Shown here in pieces: positions 1 through 9,189 of a DNA stretch of 64,000 nt. This stretch comes from BM003 sp963783695 (lineage in GTDB: Bacteria > Pseudomonadota > Gammaproteobacteria > Steroidobacterales > BM003): the NCBI GenBank assembly GCA_963783695.1, contig CAWAOM010000001.1, positions 1,116,001 through 1,180,000 of the forward strand. Direction: 5' to 3'. The position numbers and the translations under genes were made by a program. Each line of letters begins with the position of its first letter. Positions within the stretch are counted from its first letter, which is position 1. The notes beneath the pieces are model-generated. The model saw nothing but the letters and a program-made list of their open reading frames with translations, did no database searches and was not told the DNA's origin.

Positions 1-381
1 TTCGAGGGGTGTGACGTTGACGATGATGCCGCAGCGGGCATAGGTCGACTTACCGAGGCATATTGTCAGCACATTGCGCGGAATCCGGAAGTACTCGACG
101 GTCCGCGCCAATGCGAATGAATTTGGCGGAATGATGCAAACGTCGCCGCCAAAATCGACAAAGCTGTTGGCGTCGAATTTTTTTGGATCGACCACCGCGG
201 AATTGATATTGGTAAAAATCTTGAATTCCGCGGCGCACCGCACGTCATAACCATAGCTGGAAGTGCCGTACGAGACGATCTTGCCAGCCTCGTTCTTGCG
301 GACCTGCCCAGCCTCGAACGGCTCGATCATGCCGTGGCTATCGGCCATCTGCCGGATCCATTTATCCGACTTGATGCTCAT
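1..381 (-). CDS. dcd: dCTP deaminase, N-terminal 127 residues (cut by window edge)
   Basis: Dcd deaminates dCTP to dUTP, feeding dUMP and then dTTP synthesis in the cytosol. The frame opens at ATG (complement of 379-381) and reads MSIKSDKWIRQMA, running off the left edge at residue 127 of an expected ~190. The family motif GKSTYARCG lies at residues 110-118 and is followed by IIVNVTPLE, as in bacterial dCTP deaminases. Its start shares one base with the stop of mrp (TGATG), so the two are probably translationally coupled. Identification is firm; only the C-terminal third is missing. Confidence 0.95.
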   Translation of the reverse strand, partial: MSIKSDKWIRQMADSHGMIEPFEAGQVRKNEAGKIVSYGTSSYGYDVRCAAEFKIFTNINSAVVDPKKFDANSFVDFGGDVCIIPPNSFALARTVEYFRIPRNVLTICLGKSTYARCGIIVNVTPLE

Positions 382-1475
382 CAGTTGTCCTCGATACTGA
401 TTTTCGGGAAAAGCCGGCTGTAGTCGCGCGCCAGCATCGACAAACGGGCCCCCATCCGTCTGGCGATATCGAGATATCTGTGGGCGATCTCGCTGTCGGG
501 TTGCGCGACCACGGTTGGCCGGCCGCTGTCCGCCTCCTCGCGCACTCTAAGGTCCAGCGGAATCGCACCAAGCAGGGGCACTTTATTGTCAGCCGCAATC
601 CGGGCGCCGCCGCCGGCGCCGAAAATCGCCTCTTCGTGGCCACACTGAGAACAAATATGGGTACTCATGTTCTCGACGACCCCGAGCACGCGCACATTGA
701 CCTTTTCGAACATCTTGAGTCCCTTTACCGCATCCAGCAGGGCAATATCCTGAGGCGTGGTAACGATCAGCGCCCCGCTCACGGGTACGTTCTGCGACAG
801 CGTCAGCTGGATATCCCCGGTACCGGGCGGCATGTCGATCAGCAGATAGTCGAGCTCGCCCCAGTCGGTCTCGTTTAGCAACTGGGTCAGTGCCTGGGTC
901 ACCATCGGCCCGCGCCAGACCATGGGTTGATCCTCATCAATCAGGAATCCGATCGACATACAAACAAGCCCGAGCGTCCGGATCGGCCGCATCGTCTTGC
1001 CATCAGTGGTCTGCGGCCGCTCGCTGCGCACGCCCAGCATGCGCGGCTGACTGGGGCCATAGATATCGGCGTCCAGCAAGCCGACCCTGGCACCATCGGC
1101 AGCAAGCGCCAGCGCCAGATTCGCCGCGGTCGTTGACTTGCCGACACCGCCCTTGCCACTGGCCACCGCAATGATATTTCTGACCGATCCGAGCGGCTTG
1201 AGAGTGGGCTGGACCGCATGCGCGGTAACTTTCCAGCTGATTTCAACCCGGACCTCCGTGACCCCTTCGACCGCGGCGATTCGCTCTCGCAGCGCCTGTT
1301 CGAGCAGCGCCTTGTAACCATCCGCCGGAAATCCCAGCTCGATCACGATGTTGACTGCCCCTGCGTTCAAGTCGATGGATTTGATCGCCTTGGCGCTAAT
1401 CAGGTCGGTCCCAAAATATGGATCCTGATATTGGCCGATCGCGGCTTCGATCTGCTCCTTGCGCGGCTCGCTCAT
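381..1475 (-). CDS. mrp: Mrp/ApbC Fe-S cluster carrier P-loop ATPase
   Basis: Mrp/ApbC binds and transfers Fe-S clusters to apoproteins in an ATP-dependent way. The 364-residue protein starts at MSEPRKEQIE; the open frame extends upstream but with no family similarity. Residues 1-90 form a DUF59 (MIP18-like) domain. The deviant Walker A GKGGVGKST spans 107-115. The cluster-bridging CxxC is C275-S-Q-C278. LLIDMPPGTGD supplies the Walker B region. Mrp next to dcd and, after a kinase/PilT insertion, metG recalls the mrp-metG neighbourhood of other gammaproteobacteria. Confidence 0.95.
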   Translation of the reverse strand: MSEPRKEQIEAAIGQYQDPYFGTDLISAKAIKSIDLNAGAVNIVIELGFPADGYKALLEQALRERIAAVEGVTEVRVEISWKVTAHAVQPTLKPLGSVRNIIAVASGKGGVGKSTTAANLALALAADGARVGLLDADIYGPSQPRMLGVRSERPQTTDGKTMRPIRTLGLVCMSIGFLIDEDQPMVWRGPMVTQALTQLLNETDWGELDYLLIDMPPGTGDIQLTLSQNVPVSGALIVTTPQDIALLDAVKGLKMFEKVNVRVLGVVENMSTHICSQCGHEEAIFGAGGGARIAADNKVPLLGAIPLDLRVREEADSGRPTVVAQPDSEIAHRYLDIARRMGARLSMLARDYSRLFPKISIEDN

Positions 1476-1822
1476 CCTGCTGCTCCGTCGTTGGCTGCCC
1501 TGGCGGGGAAAAGGCGCAATCTTAACGTAATCGGGGGCGCATACCAGCGTGTCGTGGCCGTTCCGGCAGCAATGGGCGGCAATACGGTGCAAATAATGCA
1601 ACGGATGCCACATTTTTCCGACTATCAAAGGCTTGGACGGCGGGAGCAAGCGCGGTATCGTAGAGGTCTGGAAAATACCGGGTGGCCGTGGAAGCCGTGC
1701 CGAAACACGGCCGATGGGGCGCTCCGCCAAGCAGAACAGCCAGTTCGCGGAACAATTTGGGAGTAAGTCTGACGTCGCGCAGGACGCCGGGAATCCGGTG
1801 CGGCGCAAACGTCGATGTCACT
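1476..1822. other. Divergent intergenic region between mrp and the HEAT kinase
   Basis: These 347 bases separate divergently transcribed mrp and the kinase gene and should hold promoters for both. Frames running through it on either strand have no recognisable protein content. I do not see a convincing paired -35/-10, a terminator or a repeat here. The kinase ATG at 1823 also lacks a clear Shine-Dalgarno sequence, so the kinase start is less certain than most in this window. Confidence 0.5.
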
Positions 1823-4207
1823 ATGCTCAAGCTTTTCGGGTCTCTTAAATCGGAACGTCTGATCGCCCAGATCAAGGAGGCGAGCGACCCCAATTCCGAG
1901 GAAACTCAGAAAGCCGCCGGCGCACTGCGCTCGGTGGGACCGAAGGCCATCCCGAAAATCATCGAGGCGATGGCGCATGCCGAGAAGAGTGAAACCGTCG
2001 TCTATGTCGAGGTGCTGTCGGCACTGACGAATAACAAAACCCTGCCGATGGTCGTCGCCGGCCTGGCAGACGGCAATCCCCGTGCGGTCTCCGGTGTCGC
2101 CTGGGCATTATCCAGCAGCAAGCAGTACGACCCCAACAAACTGGTCGACTTCCTCGACGGCGACGAAATATCCAAGGCGGCCCTGATGGGCGTGTTAATG
2201 GCCCACAAGGACAAACTCAATGTTCGCTCGCTGCTGAGCAAAGTCTACGATCTCGAACCGTCCGAGAAGGCGGCCATGTTCAAACTGATCGGCGAGATGG
2301 CAGATACCAGCATTGTCGGCGATCTGATCAACCGCATCGAGGGCAAGGACCCGCTGGTGCGGGTGCACCTGATCAACATCCTGTCCCGCTTCGATCGGCC
2401 CGATGTGCAGCAGGCACTGGAAAGGCAACTGAAGGACCGCAACAAGATGGTGCGGCAGGCTGCGATTTCGGCAATGGGCTGCATGAGTCATGCGCAAAAC
2501 ATCGGGGTGTTATGCGAGTTGCTGCGCGATCCGGAACTGGAGGTCCAGAGCAAGGCGGTGGACGTGATCTCGCGGCTCAAACATCCGGACACCATGCGTC
2601 ACCTGGTCCAGGTACTGAAAGACGAGTCGGAATACTCACGCCGGTCAGCGGTTGAAGTCCTCAACGAGATCGGAGATTCGAACTCGATCAAGGATCTCCT
2701 GCAGGCTTTGAAGGACGAGGACTGGTGGGTTCGTTCGCGGGCTGCGGATGCGCTGGCCAAGATCGGGGGTCCGCGAGTCGTCGAGGCGGTAATCAGCCTG
2801 GTCAAGGATGACGACGAGGATATCCGCCGGGCGGCGATTGAAATCCTCAACCAGACCAAGGACACCCGCGCGGTCAAGCACCTGATGGCGGCTACCGAAG
2901 ACAAGGACTGGTGGGTGCGCGAGCGTGCCGCGGATGCGCTGGCCGACATCGGCAGCACGAAAGCGGTACCGTCGCTGCTGAAAATGCTCGATGGCGACCC
3001 GCGCTCGATCCCGCCCGCGGTTCGCGCCCTGGGTAAGCTTGGCGATCACAAAATTATCGGCAAGCTGATTCCGCTGCTCGACGCCGGTGACAAGGAAATC
3101 AAGGTCGAGGCGATCCATGCCTTGTCACGGCTTGCCGACGAGGAGCGCGCCGACACAGTGCGCACACAGTTGAACCGCCAGGCGCAACTCGGCGATGAGA
3201 CGGTCCAGCGTGCCGTCAACAATGCCATGCATGATCTCGACAATCGTTACTCGCCGACAATGATGGCTGCGCGCGAAGATGCCGAGAAATTCCAGGAACC
3301 GGCCAAAACCCTGCTTATCGAATCCGAACAGATTGCCGAGGTCGTCGCCGAACACGAACGGGACGCAAGACTCGATATTTCGACACTCAAACCCGGGGAT
3401 GTCATCGAAGGCCGTTACCGTTATATCCAGAAAATCGGCAAGGGTGCATTTGGCACGGTGTTACTGATGGAAGACACCGTTGTCGACGAGCGCCTGATTC
3501 TGAAATTCCTGAATCCCAATGTTTCCTCGGACGAGGAAATGATGAAACGTTTCGTGCATGAACTGCGGTTCTCGCGAAAGATCACCCACAAGAACGTCAT
3601 CCGTATCTATGACTTTCTGTACATGGGCGGCAACTATGCCATTTCGATGGAATATTTCCCGTCGCACACGCTGGGCAACGAAATCGTCGACGAAAAACCG
3701 ATGGCGCCGGCACATGCACTGCGTATTGCCGCCGATATTGCCAACGGCATGTGTGTTGCGCATCAGGCCGGCATCATTCATCGTGATCTGAAACCGGCCA
3801 ATATCCTGATCAATAATGAGGGGCTGGTGAAGATCGTCGACTTTGGCGTGGCCGCAGCACGCTCGAGCGGCGACACCCAACTGACCAAGACCGGCTATGT
3901 TATCGGCTCGCCGAAATACATGGCGCCGGAACAGATCCTGGGCAAAAAGGTCGACGAGAAGGCCGACATTTACAGCCTTGGGGTGATTCTCTACGAGATG
4001 CTGACAGGCATACCCCCCTACAGCAAGGGCGACCATATGGCGGTCATGTATCAGCACGTCCAGGGCAAGGCTTTACCCATTCGCGAAGTCAACCCCAACC
4101 TTGCCGAGCCGATCGCGGCACTGGTGACCAGGGCCATGTCGGTCGACCGGCTGAAACGGCATCAGTCGATGGACGACCTTCGCAAAAATCTCGAGGGTCT
4201 GCTCTGA
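1823..4207 (+). CDS. HEAT-repeat Ser/Thr protein kinase
   Basis: This is a soluble 794-residue two-part protein. Residues ~20-490 are tandem HEAT/PBS-type helical repeats; two near-copies carry DEDWWVRSRAADALAKIG and DKDWWVRERAADALADIG. Residues ~525-790 are a Hanks-type kinase domain: glycine loop GKGAFG, beta-3 lysine K561, catalytic HRD at 653-655 (HRDLKPAN), DFG at 673-675 and the APE-type motif MAPEQ. All catalytic residues are present, so it should be active. There is no signal peptide, transmembrane segment or PASTA domain, unlike most bacterial Hanks kinases. I chose the ATG at 1823 because homology-like sequence begins there. It lies 76 bp upstream of two PilT-type ATPase genes on the same strand, suggesting a role in controlling pilus retraction. 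That role is inference. Confidence 0.9.
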   Translation: MLKLFGSLKSERLIAQIKEASDPNSEETQKAAGALRSVGPKAIPKIIEAMAHAEKSETVVYVEVLSALTNNKTLPMVVAGLADGNPRAVSGVAWALSSSKQYDPNKLVDFLDGDEISKAALMGVLMAHKDKLNVRSLLSKVYDLEPSEKAAMFKLIGEMADTSIVGDLINRIEGKDPLVRVHLINILSRFDRPDVQQALERQLKDRNKMVRQAAISAMGCMSHAQNIGVLCELLRDPELEVQSKAVDVISRLKHPDTMRHLVQVLKDESEYSRRSAVEVLNEIGDSNSIKDLLQALKDEDWWVRSRAADALAKIGGPRVVEAVISLVKDDDEDIRRAAIEILNQTKDTRAVKHLMAATEDKDWWVRERAADALADIGSTKAVPSLLKMLDGDPRSIPPAVRALGKLGDHKIIGKLIPLLDAGDKEIKVEAIHALSRLADEERADTVRTQLNRQAQLGDETVQRAVNNAMHDLDNRYSPTMMAAREDAEKFQEPAKTLLIESEQIAEVVAEHERDARLDISTLKPGDVIEGRYRYIQKIGKGAFGTVLLMEDTVVDERLILKFLNPNVSSDEEMMKRFVHELRFSRKITHKNVIRIYDFLYMGGNYAISMEYFPSHTLGNEIVDEKPMAPAHALRIAADIANGMCVAHQAGIIHRDLKPANILINNEGLVKIVDFGVAAARSSGDTQLTKTGYVIGSPKYMAPEQILGKKVDEKADIYSLGVILYEMLTGIPPYSKGDHMAVMYQHVQGKALPIREVNPNLAEPIAALVTRAMSVDRLKRHQSMDDLRKNLEGLL

Positions 4208-4283
4208 TTGCAGCGGCCGTGCTTGAATGTGCATCGCCTTCGACTATCATGTGTGCTGCTCCCGCCAGCCGATGAGATAGTCA

Positions 4284-5375
4284 ATGGCTCGAATTGATTC
4301 CTTCCTGAAACTGGGCCTGGCCCAGGGCTGCTCCGACATACACCTTGCGGTGGGCGTTCCGCCAATGCTGCGCATGAACGGCGACCTGCTGCCCATCAAA
4401 TTTCGCGACCTTGCGGCTAATGAACTCGAGAGCTACATCGACGAAATTCTGACGGCAACGCAAAAAAATCACTTCCAGAGCGGTCAGGATCTGGATTTCT
4501 CATATGTCGCCGAGGAAGGCGCCCGCTTCCGCGTCAACCTGTTCCGCAAGGACACCGGGCCCGGAGCGACGTTCCGCTACATCCCGTCGAACATTCCCAC
4601 GCTGGACGGGCTGGGCCTGCCCAGCGTGGTCGAGAAACTCTGTGACCTGCACCAGGGCATGGTGCTGGTAACCGGCTCTACCGGTACCGGCAAGTCGACG
4701 ACACTGGCAGCGATGATAGACCTGATCAACAAGACCAAGGCGGTCAATATCATCAGCCTTGAGGATCCGATCGAATTTGTCCATGACAGCAAGCGAGCGC
4801 AGGTAATACAGCGAGAACTTGGCACTCATATTCACAGCTTCGCCGATGGCGTGCGTGCGGCGATGCGCGAAGACCCGGACGTTATTCTGGTCGGCGAGAT
4901 GCGCGACCCAGAGACCATCAGCATGGCAATGACGGCGGCCGAGACCGGCCACCTCGTACTTGGCACGCTGCATACAACCAGCGCGACCAAAACGATCGAC
5001 CGCATTATCGACGCCCTGCCGGCCGAGCAACGCGAACAGACCAAGAGCTTTCTGGCGCAGAGCCTGCAGGCAGTGGTCACGCAGATCCTGGTGAAAGCGC
5101 ATGAGGGCCAGGGCCGCAAGGCAATCGTCGAAGTCATGCTTACCACACGCGCCATTGCAAAGTGCATCATGTCGGACCAGACTCACCAGATTCCGTCACA
5201 GTTGCAGACAGGCCGCGATATCGGGATGCAGCTTATGGACCAGGCGCTGCTGCAGGCTATCCAGGCCAAGGAAGTCGATCCCGATGACGCCTACAACTAC
5301 GCGATCGACAAGAAGCGATTCCAGCGCTTTATTTCCGACACCGGCCTTCTGCCAAAAATCGACCTGGTCGACTAA
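4284..5375 (+). CDS. PilT-family type IV pilus retraction ATPase, copy 1
   Basis: A 363-residue hexameric secretion-type ATPase of the PilT/PilU family, expected to drive pilus depolymerisation at the inner-membrane pilus base. Visible features are the N-terminal SDIHLAVGVPP, Walker A GSTGTGKST (K137), Asp box IISLEDPIEFVH, Walker B with DPDVILVGEMRD, and His box LGTLHTTSA. The GEMRD form is PilT-like; pseudomonad PilU has GEVR. The C-terminal region that is AIRNLIR in PilT reads AIAKCIMS here, and the tail is ~20 residues longer than in PilT, so it is a divergent paralogue. It follows the HEAT kinase and precedes a second PilT gene by 36 bp. No gene symbol is given because PilT and PilU cannot be told apart safely. 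Confidence 0.9.
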   Translation: MARIDSFLKLGLAQGCSDIHLAVGVPPMLRMNGDLLPIKFRDLAANELESYIDEILTATQKNHFQSGQDLDFSYVAEEGARFRVNLFRKDTGPGATFRYIPSNIPTLDGLGLPSVVEKLCDLHQGMVLVTGSTGTGKSTTLAAMIDLINKTKAVNIISLEDPIEFVHDSKRAQVIQRELGTHIHSFADGVRAAMREDPDVILVGEMRDPETISMAMTAAETGHLVLGTLHTTSATKTIDRIIDALPAEQREQTKSFLAQSLQAVVTQILVKAHEGQGRKAIVEVMLTTRAIAKCIMSDQTHQIPSQLQTGRDIGMQLMDQALLQAIQAKEVDPDDAYNYAIDKKRFQRFISDTGLLPKIDLVD

Positions 5376-5411
5376 GCGCGACCGCCAGAACTTTACCAAA
5401 CGGTAGGACAC

Positions 5412-6476
5412 GTGAAGCAAATCGATCAATACCTGCTAAAGCTGCTGGAGAAGCAAGGATCGGATCTGCATTTCCTTGCTGGCGCGCCGGCGCGTATCCG
5501 GGTTAATGGCGACCTGACGGTACTCGACGAGGCAACGATTTCGCAGACGCTGGCCGAATCGGCCCTGCTCGAAATCATGCCGTACAGCGCGCGCGATGCG
5601 CTGGAACAGCGCGACGGCGCGGATTTTGCGTACCAGCTCGAAAACGTCGGCCGCTTCCGGGTCAACGTCTTTCGCCACCTGAATGGCATGGGCGGGATTT
5701 TTCGCGCTATCCCTTCCGCGGCACTGACCCTGCAGGAACTCGGCATGCCGAGCGTAATCTACAATCTCTGCAAGTATCGCAGTGGCATGATCCTGGTCAC
5801 CGGCAAGACCGGCTCCGGCAAGTCGACGACGTTGGCAGCAATCATCGACGTCCTGAATAAACGCCTGAAGGGTCACATCCTGACGATCGAGGACCCGATC
5901 GAATTCGTCCACCAGCGCCAGGGATGCCTGATCAGCCAGCGCGAAATCGGCGCACACTGTGGCAGTTTTGCCAATGCACTGCATTCCGCCCTGCGCGAAG
6001 ACCCGGACGTGATACTGATCGGCGAGATGCGTGACCTCGAGACCATGAGCATCGCCGTGACTGCGGCGGAGATGGGTATTCTGGTGATGGGCACGCTCCA
6101 CACCAACGGTGCGGCAGCCACGGTAGACCGTATCGTGAATGTTTTTCCCTATGAAAAGCAGGCGCAGATCCGGGCGATGTTGTCGACATCGCTGCGCGGC
6201 GTCATCTCGCAACAACTGGTCAAGCGTGCCGATCAGCCGGGTCGCATCGCTGCGCTGGAAATCCTGGTCAACACCCCGGCCGTAGCCAACCTGATTCGCC
6301 AGGGGAAACTCGATCAGCTCGAGAACGTGATGCAAAGCGGTGCCCAGGCCGGAATGCAGACGATGGACGGCGATCTCCAGCAGTTGCACCGAAAACGCCA
6401 GATCAGCGGCGACGAGGTCTACCAGAAAGCGATAAACAAGAGTAAATTCGAGGACCTTAAGGGCCAGGGCGTATAA
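5412..6476 (+). CDS. PilT-family type IV pilus retraction ATPase, copy 2
   Basis: A second PilT-family ATPase of 354 residues beginning with GTG at 5412. It has SDLHFLAGAP at the N terminus, Walker A GKTGSGKST (K137, the same number as copy 1), LTIEDPIEFVH, DPDVILIGEMRD and MGTLHTNGA. The C-terminal AVANLIRQGKLDQL resembles the PilT AIRNLIR region, so this copy is the more PilT-like of the two. It shares extensive motif identity with copy 1, which points to an old tandem duplication. It is probably co-transcribed with the kinase and copy 1 and ends 97 bp before metG. Confidence 0.9.
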   Translation: MKQIDQYLLKLLEKQGSDLHFLAGAPARIRVNGDLTVLDEATISQTLAESALLEIMPYSARDALEQRDGADFAYQLENVGRFRVNVFRHLNGMGGIFRAIPSAALTLQELGMPSVIYNLCKYRSGMILVTGKTGSGKSTTLAAIIDVLNKRLKGHILTIEDPIEFVHQRQGCLISQREIGAHCGSFANALHSALREDPDVILIGEMRDLETMSIAVTAAEMGILVMGTLHTNGAAATVDRIVNVFPYEKQAQIRAMLSTSLRGVISQQLVKRADQPGRIAALEILVNTPAVANLIRQGKLDQLENVMQSGAQAGMQTMDGDLQQLHRKRQISGDEVYQKAINKSKFEDLKGQGV

Positions 6477-6573
6477 TCCGACTCGCGCGCAACCGATGAC
6501 TTCGGTGCGCATGCCGGCACGGGCATGTGGCATAATTTCCGCTTTGCACCATTTGCCACGGATTGCAGCCGGA

Positions 6574-8592
6574 ATGCCCTCCAAACCCCGCAAGATACTG
6601 GTTACCAGCGCGCTGCCGTACGCCAACGGCTCGATCCATATCGGTCACCTGGTCGAGTACCTGCAGACGGACATCTGGGTGCGCTTCCAGCGCATGCGCG
6701 GCAACGCCTGTATTTACGTCTGTGCGACCGATGCTCACGGGACCCCGGTAATGCTCAAGTCGCGTGAACTCGGGATCGAGCCGGAACAGCTCATCGCGGC
6801 CATGGGTGCGGAGCACCAGCGCGACTTCGCCCAATTCCAGATCGAGTTTGATAACTTCCATACGACTCACTCGGACGAAAACCGCGAATTGGTGGAGACC
6901 ATTTTTGCCCGGCTCCAGAACGCGGGACATATTGCCGAGCGCGCAATCACCCAGTCCTACGACGAGAAAGAAGGCATGTTTCTGCCCGATCGTTTCGTCC
7001 GTGGCGAGTGCCCGCGATGTGGCGCGGCGGACCAGTATGGCGACAGCTGCGAGGTATGTGGTGCGACCTATGCGCCATCCGACCTGAAAAACCCGTTGTC
7101 GGTGTTGTCCGGAACCGCGCCAGTTCAGCGCGAGACGACCCACTTCTTTTTCAAGCTAGCCGACTTCGAACAGTCGCTGCGCGACTGGCTCGGCGGCGGC
7201 CACATGCATGACAGCGTCGCGCGCAAACTCGGCGAGTGGTTCGATGACGGCCTGCAGGACTGGGACATTACCCGCGATGCGCCGTATTTCGGTTTTCGTA
7301 TCCCCGGCAGCGACAACAAGTTCTTCTATGTCTGGCTCGACGCCCCGGTCGGTTACATGGCGAGTTTTCTCAATTTGTGCAAACAGCGAGAAGAGCTCGA
7401 CTTCGACAGCTACTGGGGCCCGGACAGCGATGCGGAGCTGTATCACTTCATCGGCAAGGACATCATCTATTTCCATTCGCTGTTTTGGCCAGCGGTGCTG
7501 GAGGCCTCCGGCTTCCGTCGACCGAGCGCAATCTTTGCCCATGGTTTTCTGACCGTAAATGGCCAGAAGATGTCCAAATCGCGCGGTACGTTTATAACGG
7601 CGCACACGTTCCGTGAGCACATAGAGCCTGAGTATCTGCGCTACTACTATGCGACCAAGCTGGGACCAGGAATCGATGATATCGATCTCAGTCTCGAGGA
7701 TTTCGTCGCCCGGGTAAATTCCGATCTGGTCGGAAAGTTGTTTAATCTCGCCAGCCGTTGCGCCGGATTTATAACGCGAAATTTCGCTGCAACCCTGGCT
7801 GACACACTGTTCGACGAAGACCTTTTTGCCCAATTCGCCCATCGCGGCGAGACGATCGCCGAATATTACGAAGACCGCCGCTACGCGAAGGCCATGCGCG
7901 AAATCATGGCGCTGGCCGATCTCGCAAACCAGTTCATCGACGAACACAAACCATGGGTGATGATTAAGGACAGTGCGACCGCTGACGATGTCCAGGCAGT
8001 CTGCACTCAGGGACTCAACCTGTTCCGCACTCTGATGGTATATCTCAAACCGGTGCTCCCCGGCCGCGCCGCGCTGGCCGAGGAGTTCCTTAGCTGCGCG
8101 CCATGGCAATGGAGCGATGCTGCCAGGCCGTTGCTCGGTCATGCCATCAATCGTTACCAGCCACTTGGGGTTCGGGTCGAGCAGAAGGCCGTGGACGCAA
8201 TGCTCGAGGCCGCGCGCGAACCGGTCCCGGCAGCAGACGTGGCGGCGGCCGAAGAGGACGCGGCAGCAACGATATCCATTGATCAGTTTGCCGCCGTCGA
8301 TTTGCGCATTGCGCGAATCGTCAGCGCCGAGATTGTCGAGGGCGCAGACAAACTGTTGCGACTTGAGGTCGATCTCGGTGATGCGACGCGGCAGATATTC
8401 GCCGGCATAAAATCCGCTTACCTTCCCGATCAGCTGATTGGCCGGCTGACCGTCGTGGTCGCCAATCTCGCACCGCGAAAGATGCGCTTCGGCGTATCCG
8501 AGGGCATGGTCCTTGCCGCCGGACCGGGCGGCGAAGACCTGTTTATCCTGTCGCCCGACGCCGGCGCAACGCCCGGCATGCGCGTCAAGTAG
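6574..8592 (+). CDS. metG: Methionyl-tRNA synthetase
   Basis: Charges tRNA-Met and tRNA-fMet with methionine in the cytosol. The 672-residue protein starts at MPSKPRKILV; E. coli MetG has 677 residues. The class I HIGH motif is residues 22-25, and the KMSKS loop is exactly KMSKS at 332-336. A zinc knuckle CPRCG...CEVCG is present in the connective peptide. The C-terminal ~110 residues (IDQFAAVDLRIARIV onward) are the EMAP-II-like tRNA-binding and dimerisation domain. The longer upstream reading from 6496 has no family support. It is followed by the rsx operon after only 10 bp. Confidence 0.97.
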   Translation: MPSKPRKILVTSALPYANGSIHIGHLVEYLQTDIWVRFQRMRGNACIYVCATDAHGTPVMLKSRELGIEPEQLIAAMGAEHQRDFAQFQIEFDNFHTTHSDENRELVETIFARLQNAGHIAERAITQSYDEKEGMFLPDRFVRGECPRCGAADQYGDSCEVCGATYAPSDLKNPLSVLSGTAPVQRETTHFFFKLADFEQSLRDWLGGGHMHDSVARKLGEWFDDGLQDWDITRDAPYFGFRIPGSDNKFFYVWLDAPVGYMASFLNLCKQREELDFDSYWGPDSDAELYHFIGKDIIYFHSLFWPAVLEASGFRRPSAIFAHGFLTVNGQKMSKSRGTFITAHTFREHIEPEYLRYYYATKLGPGIDDIDLSLEDFVARVNSDLVGKLFNLASRCAGFITRNFAATLADTLFDEDLFAQFAHRGETIAEYYEDRRYAKAMREIMALADLANQFIDEHKPWVMIKDSATADDVQAVCTQGLNLFRTLMVYLKPVLPGRAALAEEFLSCAPWQWSDAARPLLGHAINRYQPLGVRVEQKAVDAMLEAAREPVPAADVAAAEEDAAATISIDQFAAVDLRIARIVSAEIVEGADKLLRLEVDLGDATRQIFAGIKSAYLPDQLIGRLTVVVANLAPRKMRFGVSEGMVLAAGPGGEDLFILSPDAGATPGMRVK

Positions 8593-8602
8593 ACGGCAAA
8601 TC

Positions 8603-9178
8603 GTGACCGAACTGGCGCTCATCATTCTCAGCGCGGTACTCGTCAACAATTTCGTCCTGACGAAATTTCTTGGGCTGTGCCCGTTCATGGGCGTGTCGCG
8701 GCAGACCGAGAGCGCGGTGGGCATGGCCGCGGCAACGACGTTCGTGCTGACGTTGGCGGCGGGGCTGAGCTATCTCGTCGAGATTTACTTGCTAAGGCCG
8801 TTGAGCCTGGAATACCTGCGCACTCTAAGTTTTATTCTTGTTATCGCCGCGGTTGTGCAATTTACCGAGATGGCAGTGGAAAGAGCGAGCCCCCTGCTGC
8901 ACAAGGTTCTCGGCATATACCTGCCGCTGATCACAACCAACTGCGCGGTACTCGGTGTCGCGCTACTTAACCTGCAGCTGAGCCACAACCTGATGCAGTC
9001 TCTGGCTTACGGATTTGGCGCCGCGCTGGGCTTCTCCCTTGTTTTGCTGCTGTTTGCGGGACTGCGTGAGAGACTCGATCGCGCCGATGTACCAGCGCCG
9101 TTCCAGGGCGCTGCGATTGCGTTGGTAACGGCCGGGCTGATGTCGCTGGCCTTTATGGGCTTCGCGGGACTCGACTGA
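8603..9178 (+). CDS. rsxA: Rnf/Rsx electron transport complex subunit A
   Basis: RsxA/RnfA is an integral membrane subunit of the ion-translocating Rnf/Rsx complex, which couples ferredoxin and NAD oxidoreduction to ion movement; in enterics the complex also resets SoxR. The 191-residue protein starts at GTG 8603 (VTELALIILSAVLVNN), which matches the E. coli RsxA start. NNFVLTKFLGLCPFMGVS and LPLITTNCAVLGVALLN are near-invariant family segments. Six transmembrane helices are expected. It is the first gene of a complete A-B-C-D-G-E set. Confidence 0.95.
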   Translation: MTELALIILSAVLVNNFVLTKFLGLCPFMGVSRQTESAVGMAAATTFVLTLAAGLSYLVEIYLLRPLSLEYLRTLSFILVIAAVVQFTEMAVERASPLLHKVLGIYLPLITTNCAVLGVALLNLQLSHNLMQSLAYGFGAALGFSLVLLLFAGLRERLDRADVPAPFQGAAIALVTAGLMSLAFMGFAGLD

Positions 9179-9189
9179 GCCGGGCACGC

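Noticed and set aside
7156..8724. 522-codon open frame on the minus strand
   Set aside because: Antisense to metG; no homology-like motifs.
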